Source: Mugil cephalus (lineage: Eukaryota > Chordata > Actinopteri > Mugiliformes > Mugilidae). Taken from it: DNA of 64,000 nt. Location: NCBI RefSeq assembly GCF_022458985.1, contig NC_061791.1:634501-698500 (forward strand). The letters run 5' to 3'. Positions within the stretch are counted from its first letter, which is position 1, and each line of letters begins with the position of its first letter. Both the position numbers and the translations under genes were made by a program. Shown one piece after another: positions 1 to 10,886 of this stretch. The notes beneath the pieces were generated by a model that was not told the origin of the DNA, did not search any database, and saw only the letters and a program-made list of their open reading frames with translations.

Positions 1-2149
1 CCCAGAGTCAAAGTTGTGGTTCAGTCGTGATCGTAGTCATCAGTGGAAGAATCCCTCACAGCCTGAGGACCTCAGTAAAGACTCTCAGTATTCAGGTCGT
101 GTTCAAGTCCTAGAAACAACAGGAGGACGCTCCACTCTGAGAATCAGTGACCTGAGAGAGAGGGATTCATCTGAGTATCACTTCAAATTCACAACACAAG
201 GGTTTGAATGGAGAAGTGTTTTACCAGGAATAACTGTGACTGTCACAGGTACTGATCAACACTAACTGTGTTTGTGGATGTATTTGTAGTTGGACTATTT
301 CTTCTTCTTGACATTAACATTGTGTTGTCATGTGCAGCTCTGCAGGTGGAGGTGACCAGAATAATATCAGTCCATCAGTTTGATACTGAGGCAGAGCTCA
401 AGTGTCTCAGCAGCTGCAGTCCAGCTGATCACGTTTCCTACGTCTGGTTCAAGAACAAACAGGAAATCAGCAAACAGCAACTTTCTACTGTTGCAGTCAA
501 CTTTTCTCCTGGAGACATCGTCTCCTGTGCTTTGAGAGGACATGAGGATCACCAGTCTCCTTCACTGTGTGAGTTTACTTCAACTTCATTCCTCAACAAA
601 ATGTTTTAAAAGAATTTAAAAAAAAAAGAAAAAAGAAAAAAAAGATCCAAGAATTCATCATGAAGATGCCCCCTCTGGTGAAAAACTGAGAAAATACATC
701 AGGCAGCAGAAACCAGAGACAAAAAGCCATAGACACATAGAACATCAAAACCAAGTTACATGAACATCTGTGCAGCGTATGGACTGGAAGTCCCAGGTCC
801 AGGTTTAGAGAATGATCAGTCATCAAAGGCTTGTTGTTGTTGGTTACAGACTGACATGACACTAAAACCATTGAAAGCTGCAGCACAGAAACACAATAGA
901 GATAATCAAGACTTTGATTTATGATAAATAATCTTAATATTCTCTTTTACAGATCCTCCAAAGCTTCCTTCTGCATCAGTGACTCCTTCTGCTGAGATAG
1001 TGGAGTTCAGTTCAGTGACTGTGACCTGTAGCAGTGATGCTAACCCAGCAGCTAACTACAGCTGGTACAAGGACAAAACTCTGGTCAGTGAAGAACCACA
1101 GCTTGTCTTCAGCTCCATCCAGTCCTCTGACTCTGGAGAGTATCACTGTACAGCTGAGAACGTTCTGGGCACAAGATCATCTGAAAACATTCATATCAAC
1201 GTCAAATGTGAGTTTGTCTTTGTTGAGTTTTTTCTTCCATGGGAAAGTTTCAACTTCTTCCTGATCACTGCTGTAAGAGCCACTAATATAAATTATAGTC
1301 AGTGAAACCCATTCATTGTTAACACTGAGTGATAGGACTCTATTAACTGGTAGTAAATATTTCCTATTAATCCTCCAGACACAGATAAAACAGCAGCTGT
1401 AGGAACGATCACTGCTGTTGTCCTGGCTGTCTCAGTCCTCGCTGTCTCAGTCCTCGCTGTCTTCCTGTGGATCAGGTGATCAGTTCTGTGGCTGTGATCA
1501 CGTTCACTAATGCACCACTCCACCATCAAATGCTTCCATTCACTCTGTATATTTCTTTATTCTCGTATCCAGAAGAAGTAAGTGCTTCACTCAACAGTCT
1601 GACGGTGGAGAGAGACCTGGCAACACAGCACAGGTGAGAAGGTTCAAGAAATCCTGGATTTCAGTCTGAACTCATGTCTTAACCTACATGTTATCAGGAG
1701 ATGGTGGCAAGAAATACTCATCATCACATTCACAACTCTTCTTTGACCTCCTGTCAGATCAATTCAACATTTAGTTCCACTCCAGTTGTGTTTGTCCTTT
1801 CAGCTGAACATGGTTCCAGTGTTGGACATCCCGTCCTCTGCAGCAGAACCACAGGATGACGTCCACTACAGCAGCATCTGCTTCCGGAGGGAGACAGATG
1901 TTGTTCATTCCAACAGAAGGAGAGATCAGAGTCAAACAGAGGAGGAAGAGGAGGACACTGTGTACACAACTGTGAGATTTAACTCTTCTAGTCGTTGCAC
2001 AAGGTGAGAAACTGCTCCAAGGCTAAACAACTAAAGATAAATGTGGGTTTAGAAACTGACTGAATGGTTTATTTTCACTTCACAGAACAAGACGCCAAGA
2101 AAATGTGGAGGATCCATTTCTACTGTACAGCATCGTCAAGAAAAACTAA
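1..2149 (+). CDS. CD22/Siglec-like Ig receptor, copy A (3' part; 5' exons outside window)
   Basis: Spliced 3' part of a cell-surface Ig-superfamily receptor. Exons read as 1-248 (second V-like domain, partial), 338-568 (C2-like), 953-1207 (membrane-proximal C2), 1379-1475 (transmembrane), 1573-1633, 1804-2003 and 2086-2149 (tail, TAA stop). All junctions are GT-AG and the frame is continuous. The membrane-proximal domain shows the B-strand Cys, WYK and DSGEYHC of a C2 fold. The transmembrane segment has three AVSVL-type repeats followed by FLWIR. The tail has VHYSSI (ITIM), TVYTTV (ITSM consensus TxYxxV) and LLYSIV (ITIM), so it should recruit SH2 phosphatases and act as an inhibitory receptor; that role is inferred from the motifs. 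Teleost genes of this layout are usually annotated CD22-like or sialoadhesin-like. A polyadenylation signal AATAAA lies at 2502-2507. Confidence 0.8.
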
Positions 2150-4315
2150 AGCTAAAAAATGTTCATTGGAATTCCAACATTAGATCATGTTCTGAGACTG
2201 ATCTGAACAACACTCTGACCCAACAATAGAACCTGCTGTCCGTCTGAGGCCCAACAGAAGCCAAATGGATTTTCTATGTCATTCATCCTTCATGTTGCTT
2301 TCAATAATTATTTTACTTTAACCACTTCTTTTTTGCTTTTCAGTATTAATTGTAAATTAAATTCATGTGATTGACATTGAGTTGCATCAGTTACACAGTA
2401 GTGAGTCCAAGGGAAGACAGCAACCCTGACCCTAACTTCATGTATAATGATAGAAGAGATCATACAAGTTGTGGGGAAGGAACAGAAATGTAATCAAACA
2501 AAATAAATCTTGAAGCATCTCAGACAGCATGTTATGAGGAGTGACTCTAAATTTGTCAGTTTCATCTTTCATGCATTTTCGAGCCTCCATTCATTTGCAT
2601 CAAGTTGCTAAAAACTCAAATATCTGACGTGACAGATGTTTTTGTTAGTTAATATTTTGTGATGACCAGAGTTCCTAGAGTCGTCTGTAAAACTCACTGT
2701 ATCAGCATTGTGTCTCCTCTGTCAGCAGAAGTTGCCTCACTACAGTAGCTAGGAGAACATTTGCTGAACAGCTCGTTTGTTGAAGTTCACTGACGTGGAA
2801 CGCTGCTGCTCCTGGTTTGAACACATGAACTCATGAATGAAATCAGACCGACACTGACCACTGAATAATCCACATGGTCCAACGTTACAAGCTATGCAGC
2901 AGTAACTCCAGCAGAACTAGTAGCACTGACTAAAGACAAAGACAAAACTGCATTTATACTGACAGTCTGTCTGCTTTTTCCACAATACAAGTCTTCACAT
3001 CACATCACTGGAAGAATAGAGGTATGATAACATCACCTGGAAAACCTACTAACCACAAAGACTTCATTTTAGACTTACTGGCAGCAACACAACTGCATAA
3101 AAAAGTGTCAAATATATAGCACACACAAAACCAACTGATCCTGTCTCAACAGGAAACCACGAAGCAGATATAGAAGACAAATATGCCCCCTAGGAGTCAG
3201 CAGACCTTCTATAGCTAAAGCACAGACACCACACAGAGACCATCAAGTGGCCTGAAGGCAAACCACTCCTCCCAAACAGTTCATTTAAATATGCTGCTTT
3301 ATTGAGCCATGGACCTTGTCATATTTCAACAGGAGGGATGGTAGCTATGATTCTGAAACTACTCTAAAAATGTTTCTGCTACCTGTGCTATATGTGCTAA
3401 TCATAATCCACAAGATAATATGAGAAGTGACCACAGTTTTTCAAAATCACAATTCTCATTCTAACGGATTTATATGGACTTTATAGCATTAAATACATGT
3501 GATGGAAAGAAATACTCAGATACACCAGCTATGTAGGAGATGATGATGTTGTTCTCCTCCTCCCTGTCCTTTCTGGGATGTCTTTTCTTCTTGAGCCTTT
3601 CACAAATGTCCAGTCGAGATTCCCACCAGTTTCTCAGACCTGAAGAAGCAACTCGGATGAGCGGAGAAACGTTTTGAAGAAGTTCAACAAGACCAGATGC
3701 CTTTCTTAAATGCTGTTTGGATACACCATGACCTGGAAGACTGAGAATCTTCACAGACATCGATATTTGAGTTCAGTATTTCTGTGATGATAACAATATT
3801 GTGTGAAATCTTAGAGTTGTAAAGGAAGCAGCATCTCTCTATATATTTTAATCTTAACACTTCAGTGCATGAAGATTTTATCTACCAACGTCTGCAGGAA
3901 AAAGGAACAAAACCTTCATGGTCATTTATAGTGTCAGTGTGAAGTTTCCGTTCTGTGTTGTCACCAGCTCTCTGCTTTGAAACTATTGGAATTTTCTCTG
4001 AACTTTTCTTTCTATTAAAAACCATCTGAGACTCTGTGTTTGGACTAATTAGTCATTAAATAGAGAGTTAACATGTTAATACTTTGTTTGAACCAACACT
4101 GTTGTTAAATGAACGTTCTTTCATTCTTTCTACTTTGTGTTAAGTTCCGTTTCTGCGATGACTTTGTTCACGCGGATCATGTAAAGAGGAAGACAGGGTT
4201 AACACACTTATTTCTGGATTAAACTAGTGAACAAACTGTCTTTAAGACCTGGAACAGGAAATGTGTGTTGTCTTTAACTCAGACTCTGTTTTACTGATGA
4301 ATGTGAGGAACAGCG
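2150..4315. other. Spacer between receptor copies A and B
   Basis: 3' untranslated and intergenic DNA, 2.17 kb, with no gene. It is matched almost base for base by 10887-13053 (2168 bp), which defines the tandem unit. It holds the copy A polyadenylation signal, a short retroelement relic (3478-3780) and, in its last part, the presumed promoter of copy B. I could not identify a TATA box close enough to the copy B start to call. Confidence 0.7.
3478..3780 (-). repeat. Retroelement relic, possibly Penelope-like
   Basis: On the minus strand a short open stretch contains ERLKKKRHPRKD followed by NNIIISYIAGVSE. I recall this pattern from the C-terminal part of fish Penelope-like reverse transcriptases. 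Next to it is a GATGAG...GAAACG motif that recurs in fish repeats. It is a short old fossil, broken and not functional. The same relic is at 12216-12518, so it predates the tandem duplication. Family assignment is from memory only. Confidence 0.35.
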
Positions 4316-4972
4316 ATGAATTTAACTGCAGCAACGAGTGGATTCTTTGTCTTCATTCTCTCTGTGTCAGGTACTGTACGTCTACATTAATATTTTCTAG
4401 AAACACCTCATTAAAATCATCACATCTGTGCTTCATTGTAGTAGAAACCCTGCACACATTCACTTCTGTCTTCACGTCTTTAGAGGAAGACTGTGAGAGT
4501 TGGAACAAAGCTGTGTTCATGTTATATGAAATGAAGTCATTTATACTTTTACTCAACTGCAGCTTAGAATGAAATAACTTTTACTTGACATCTTATTCAA
4601 GGACATTTGTTATGAAGTAAACTAGCCAACACTAGATGAGTAGAGCTTAAAGATGAATTAACTGAGAGGAAATGAATCAACAAGTGTTTTTAAATCTGTT
4701 TTCATGGAAAAGTGTCACATGTGTCAATGAAACCTCAGAGACTTTTGTCCTGTTCTGGTTCACTCTGAATAATCTCAGTTTCTTTCAGATTAGAGTTGAT
4801 TAGAGAACTTTAAGATGATGATAAATAACAGAGTCAGAGAGTTTCTCTCTCTGTAATCAGTCTATTTTATATCTGTAATCTCAGTATTGCTGTTAAAATA
4901 CTTTTTAATGGTCACAGTGGTTTGACACTAGTCATGAGTTTCTATTGAGACTCTTTTACAACCACACTTCTA

Positions 4973-6261
4973 CACTCTAAGAAATGAAATGTTGATTTTA
5001 CTTAACTAAGTTATGTCAACTGGTCCCACAAAACTGTGTTGTTTAATCGGGAAAAGCAAATCACTATTAATTTGAAGAACACATATTAAGTAAATCTAAC
5101 TTAATATTCTCACTTTCAAGCTACATGACATTATTATATTGCATAAACACAACAATATTATGTTGGATTTACTGACACCACATTAAGTTAACTTGATATC
5201 ATTGAGTTCAAGGTTTATGTTGATGCAACAGCCTAGCTGTACTGGCTAAACCAAAAATTTAAATACAATTCAAGTTGCTTATTTTAACTTGAGCCTTTAT
5301 TGTACTTGAAACATTAGGAAACCGTGGGATTATTTCACATAATGTGTATAATTCTGTATGTGTACAGTTAGATGACCGACTAACTCTTATTTTGACAAAA
5401 AACGGAAGTGTGAGAATCGCAGCGCGCGATTTTAGCGCCCCACCTTCACACCCCGGAGGACAGGTCAACATGGAGGAGAATAGAACGCAAATGGACATAA
5501 ATGATAACGTAAGAAGGAAGAAAAATAAGAAGTATGATGCTACGTTTAAGCTCGGAGTTGTGAAATACAACTGTCATCACAATAATGGCCTGGTGCAGGT
5601 CTGTGTAAAAATAAATAAAGGCCTGCAGCGAATAGCCGCCTGTTTTTTTTTTAAACGCCTGGGGTATGCAAGTTTTACACTTCACAGTGGCACAAATATG
5701 TCAATGGCACACACCAAACTCATTTATTTGGAGAAAAAAAAAATGTCAGGGAAAAAAAAACACTTTTTCCTCCCCAATATAACTTTAAAAGATGTTTAAC
5801 ACAAAGCAGCATCTCCGTTAAAAACACATTAGCCACATTAGATGTTTTAAGCTAACGTTAGCAGTGACCGTTTTCCAAACTCTATCAAAAAATACGACCG
5901 AGGGGAAAAAAACTGAAAACACTTACTGTCAGGTTCACACTGTATTATCAAGGAAACGTTTGTTCTTACCAATCTTTTCGGGGAAGTCGACTTCATGGCA
6001 TGACATTGCAGGCCAGTGTGGTTGCTTTGCTCCGTAGTTACTGCGCATGTCTGAGGACGTGTCTGCGCGTGCGTGTATGATTTAAGTGAGATGGTTGTGT
6101 TCGTTTTGATCTTCGGTGTTTTGTAACCTTGAAATCATTCATTATTATGTTATTCCAATGAGACCTTGTTCATTTTTATGTAAAAACTTAATAGTTTTAG
6201 TAGTTTTAACACAACAAAGTTATGCAATATGAACAACATCACTACTTAATTTCTTAGAGTG
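4973..6261. mobile_element. Non-autonomous DNA transposon in intron 1 of copy B, pogo-like
   Basis: Begins with CACTCTAAGAAAT and ends with its reverse complement ATTTCTTAGAGTG, flanked on both sides by TA, as expected for TA-targeting Tc1/mariner/pogo elements. Length 1289 bp. Inside, an open stretch near 5470-5570 reads KKNKKYDATFKLGVVKY, which resembles the start of the BrkDBD-type DNA-binding domain of pogo-family transposases, and then decays. No catalytic domain was seen. A near-identical copy sits at 13709-14996 in copy C, so the insertion predates the tandem duplication. The TIR and TA are seen directly; the superfamily is inferred. Confidence 0.6.
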
Positions 6262-6849
6262 TAGTTGGGTTCATCTAAACTCTGATCTATGTCTGAACAC
6301 TTTCAATAAACTACATCATAAATGAACAAACCACTGATCTTCATGTTCCTCATCTCCAGATAATAGACTGATGTGTTTAATGAATGAATCTGATTCTAGT
6401 TTCTGATGTTCTCTGTGTTCCAGTGGTTCAGGGTCAGAATGGTCATGGAGTGACTTACACTTCTACTCAGATCTGTGCTGTAAAAGGATCATCAGTGGAA
6501 ATAATCTGCTCCTACACATACCCATACAGAGTGGATGGTGTTACTACGACTGTGGAGGAAAGAGTCTGGTTCAAAGGGTCTGATAAAGAACCTGATGATC
6601 TGACCACAGACTCCATGTATTCAGGTCGTGTGACGCTCAGTCATGATAAGAACATCAGCACTCTGAGAATCTCAGACCTGAGAGAGAGCGACTCAGCTCA
6701 GTACAAGTTCAGCTTCACAACAAACCAACCAGGAGGGAAATATACTGGTTCACCTGGAGTCACTCTGACTGTCACAGGTAAGATTTCATTCATATGATCA
6801 ACATCTAGCAAACGCTACATGAACATGGCTGAGTGTCTGAATGTCTGTG

Positions 6850-8215
6850 GTTTCTGTTCTTCCTGCATGAAATCAGATCTCCAGGTGGGATCTCGTAATG
6901 ATCACGGGTAGAGTTGAGTTGTCAAAGCAGATGTCTGATAGAGAAGATCCTTCCTACATGTACAAAGTGGAAACCAATGACCGTGGAGGTTCAGTCGTTT
7001 TGAAGACAACAACTATGACAACAGTTATCATGTCATTACAAGATATGAGGACACACTCCCATTAATCTGTAAGTTTTCCTCGTAGGGTTTAATAGACTTA
7101 CTTCACTTAACTGTATATATGTTACATGATTGGATATTAATGTCCTGTTCTTACTGTAATCTGTACAACTCCACTTTCATCCTTGACCTTCAGGTCTCCA
7201 GGTATAAATACTGCACAAGTGAATTACACAAGAGAAGAATCTGTTCCCAAGGGATATCAGTGAACATTTCTGTATTCGCTTATAAACCCAGAGTCAAGTT
7301 GTGGTTCAGTCGTGATCGAGTCATCAGTGGAAGAACCCTCACAGCCTGAGACCTCAGTAAAGCTCTCATATTCAGGTCGTGTCAAGTCCTAGAAACAACA
7401 GGGACTCCACTCTGAGAATCAGTGACCTGAGGAAGAGTGGATTCATCGAGTATCACTTCAAATTCACAACACAAGGTTTGAATGGAGAAGTGTTTTACCA
7501 GAACACTGTGACTGTCAAGTACTGATCAACACTACTATTTTTGGATGTATTTAGTAGTTGACTATTTCTTGCTTCTGACATTAACGTTGTGTTGTCATGG
7601 CACTCTGCAGGTTGGAGGTGACCAGAATAATAATCAGTCCATCAGTTTGATTACTGAGGCAGAGCTCAAGTGTCTCAGCAGTTGCAGTCCAGCTAGATCA
7701 CGTTTCCTACGTCTGGTTCAAGAACAAACAGGAAATCACAAACAGCAACTTCTACTGTACAAGTCAACTTTTCTCCTGGAGACAATCGTCCCGTGCTTTG
7801 AGAGGAACATGGGATCACAGTCTCCTTCAGTGTGTGAGTTTACTTTAACTTTATTTCCTCAACAAAATGTGTTTAGAAAATTTACATCAGGCAGCAGAAA
7901 CCAGAGACAAAAAGCCAAGGCACATAGAACATCAAAACCAAGTATCATGAAACGTCTGTGCACGTTGACAGAAGTCCCGAGGTCCAGGTTTAGAGAATGA
8001 TCAGTCATCAAAGGCTTTTTGATTGTTGGTTACTAGACTGACATGACACTAAAACCTTTGAAAAGCTGCAGCTCAGAAAACCAACAGAGATAAATCAAGA
8101 CTTAAATTATGATAAATAACCTTAATATTCTCTTTTACAGATCCTCCAAAGTTCCTTCGTATCAGTGACTCCTTCCCTGCTGAGATAGTGATTCAGTGAC
8201 TGAACTTTCATCACT
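6850..8215. other. Indel-dense segment of receptor copy B
   Basis: Aligned by eye to copies A and C, this 1.4-kb stretch has a small gap or extra base every few tens of bases, in exons and introns alike, mostly single bases. The second-domain exon is 192 bp against 210 in copy C and the third-domain exon 325 against 357. Splice sites are hit too: the donor after the third domain and the acceptor before the fourth are altered. Sequence on both sides is almost gap-free. Confidence 0.75.
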
Positions 8216-9975
8216 AAATGGAGAGGTTTTTAGCTCAGTTTTACAAGTCAAAGTTCCTGTATCGTAGACTCAGTTATCTAACAGATGGTTCAGTCACTAT
8301 GAGAGTAGTGTTACAAGTAAAATACAGTACATCAGATATAGAGAGTTCACGTTGCCACAATTTTGATCCAGTCTATCACAGATTAAGCCTCACTGATAAT
8401 CACAGGAGAAATCCTGTGAGAACTTGCACATTAATCGTAGTTTGTCGCAGATTATCTGGTAATGTGAAGTGTTTACAGATCCCCTAAAATCTGAGTGATT
8501 ATATTTGTAATTTCTAAATAATTCTGTTATAATTTATGTTTTGGGTTCCTCCAGATCCTCCAAAGCTTCCTTCTGTATCAGCGACTCCTTCTGCTGAGAT
8601 AGTGGAGTTCAGTTCAGTGACTGTGAACTGTAGCAGTGATGCTAACCAGCAGCTAACTACACCTGGTACAAGAACCAAACCCTGGTCAGTGAAGAACCAC
8701 AGCTTGTCTTCAGCTCCATCCAGTCCTCTGACTCTGGAGAGTATCACTGTACAGCTGAGAACGTTCTGGCACAAGATCATCTGAAAACATTCATATCAAC
8801 GTCAAATGTGAGTTTGTCTTGCCTGAGTTCTTGGCTCTTTCACTATGGAGAGGTTTTAGCTCAGTTTTACAAAGTCAAAATGAGCCAGTTAAACAGAAAT
8901 CTTCAGCATATAGAGATGTGTAAACTATCACGTTGCCACAATTTTGATCCAGTCTATCACAGATTAAGCCTCACTGATAATCACAGGAGAAATCCTGTGA
9001 GAACTTGCACATTAATCGTAGTTTGTCGCAGATTATCTGGTAATGTGAAGTGTTTACAGATCCCCTAAAATCTGAGTGATTATATTTGTAATTTCTAAAT
9101 AATTCTGTTATAATTTATGTTTTTGGGTTCCTCCAGATCCTCCAAAGCTTCCTTCTGTATCAGCGACTCCTTCTGCTGAGATAGTGGAGTTCAGTTCAGT
9201 GACTGTGAACTGTAGCAGTGATGCTAACCCAGCAGCTAACTACACCTGGTACAAGAACCAAACCCTGGTCAGTGAAGAACCACAGCTTGTCTTCAGCTCC
9301 ATCCAGTCCTCTGACTCTGGAGAGTATCACTGTACAGCTGAGAACGTTCTGGGCACAAGATCATCTGAAAACATTCATATCAACGTCAAATGTGAGTTTG
9401 TCTTGCCTGAGTTCTTGGCTCTTTCACTATGGAGAGGTTTTAGCTCAGTTTTACAAAGTCAAAATGAGCCAGTTAAACAGAAATCTTCAGCATATAGAGA
9501 TGTGTAAACTATCACGTTGCCACAATTTTGATCCAGTCTATCACAGATTAAGCCTCACTGATAATCACAGGAGAAATCCTGTGAGAACTTGCACATTAAT
9601 CGTAGTTTGTCTCAGATTATCTGGTAATGTGAAGTGTTTACAGATCCCCTAAAATCTGAGTGATTATATTTGTAATTTCTAAATAATTTTGTTATAATTT
9701 ATGTTTTTGGGTTCCTCCAGATCCTCCAAAGCTTCCTTCTGTATCAGTGACTCCTTCTGCTGAGATAGTGGAGTTCAGTTCAGTGACTGTGAACTGTAGC
9801 AGTGATGCTAACCCAGCAGCTAACTACACCTGGTACAAGAACCAAACCCTGGTCAGTGAAGAACCACAGCTTGTCTTCAGCTCCATCCAGTCCTCTGACT
9901 CTGGAGAGTATCACTGTACAGCTGAGAACGTTCTGGGCACAAGATCATCTGAAAACATTCATATCAACGTCAAAT
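8141..9975 (+). repeat. Tandem array of the membrane-proximal Ig exon (584-bp unit) in copy B
   Basis: Copies A and C have one such exon; copy B has four. Exon starts are 8141 (most of the exon missing, joined to downstream intron sequence), 8555, 9137 and 9721. The last two spacings are 582 and 584 bp, the 582 reflecting two single-base gaps in the second exon. Each unit is a 255-bp symmetrical phase-1 exon plus intron, so adding a unit keeps the frame and adds one C2 domain. Three full-length exons would give a seven-domain receptor rather than five. Confidence 0.85.
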
Positions 9976-10886
9976 GTGAGTTTGTCTTTGTTGAGTTTTT
10001 TCTTCCATGGGAAAGTTTCTACTTCTTCCTGATCACTGATCAAACCCATTCACTATCAACACTGAGTGATAGGACTCTATTAACTGGTAGTAAATATTTC
10101 CTATTAATCCTCCAGACACAGATAAAACTGCAGCTGTAGGAACGATCACTGCTGTTGTCCTGGCTGTCTCAGTCCTCGCTGTCTCAGTCCTCGCTGTCTT
10201 CCTGTGGATCAGGTGATCAGTTCTGTGGCTGTGATCATGTTCACTAATGCACCACTCCACCATCAAATGCTTCCATTCACTCTGTATATTTCTTTATTCT
10301 CGTATCCAGAAGAAGTAAGTGCTTCACTCAACAGTCTGACGGTGGAGAGAGACCTGGCAACACAGCACAGGTGAGAAGGTTCAAGAAATCCTGGATTTCA
10401 GTCTGAACTCACGTCTTAACCTACATGTTATCAGGAGATGGTGGCAAGAAATACTCATCATCACATTCACAACTCTTCTTTGACCTCCTGTCAGATCAAT
10501 TCAACATTTAGTTCCACTCCAGTTGTGTTTGTCCTTTCAGCTGAACATGGTTCCAGTGTTGGACATCCCGTCCTCTGCAGCAGAACCACAGGATGACGTC
10601 AACTACAGCAGCATCTGCTTCCAGAGGCAGACAGATGTTGTTCACTCCAACAGAAGGAGAGATCAGAGTCAAACAGAGGAGGAAGAGGAGGACACTGTGT
10701 ACACAACTGTGAGATTTAACTCTTCTAGTCGTTGCACAAGGTGAGAAACTGCTCCAAGGCTAAACAACTAAAGATAAATGTGGGTTTAGAAACTGACTGA
10801 ATGGTTCATTTTCACTTCACAGAACAAGACGCCAAGAAAATGTGGAGGATCCGTTTCTACTGTACAGCACCGTCAAGAAAAACTAA

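Larger units (their letters stand above)
4316..10886 (+). pseudogene. CD22/Siglec-like Ig receptor, copy B (not translatable as assembled)
   Basis: Same gene model as copy C. The signal-peptide exon (4316-4370, MNLTAATSGFFVFILSVS) and first V-like exon (6424-6777) are open and clean. Exons 2 to 4 of the ectodomain (about 6877-7068, 7194-7518, 7603-7833) carry many small gaps and insertions relative to A and C and cannot be read through. A first membrane-proximal C2 exon (from 8141) is collapsed, a second (8555-8807) is two bases short, and a third and fourth (9137-9391, 9721-9975) are intact 255-bp exons. The transmembrane exon 10116-10212 and tail exons 10310-10370, 10541-10740 and 10823-10886 are open, with VNYSSI, TVYTTV and LLYSTV motifs. 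The 3' half matches copy A at a constant offset of 8737. Either a decayed gene or, more likely, an intact gene with an unpolished assembly segment. Confidence 0.6.

Noticed and set aside
5344-5799. 151-aa frame as a possible novel gene
   Set aside because: Lies wholly within the inverted-repeat-bounded transposon and is repeated in the other gene copy; only a transposase-like scrap is recognisable.
8218-9652. Repeated frames ending CRRLSGNVKCLQIP
   Set aside because: They run through the intron part of the 584-bp exon unit in the wrong frame for the Ig exon.
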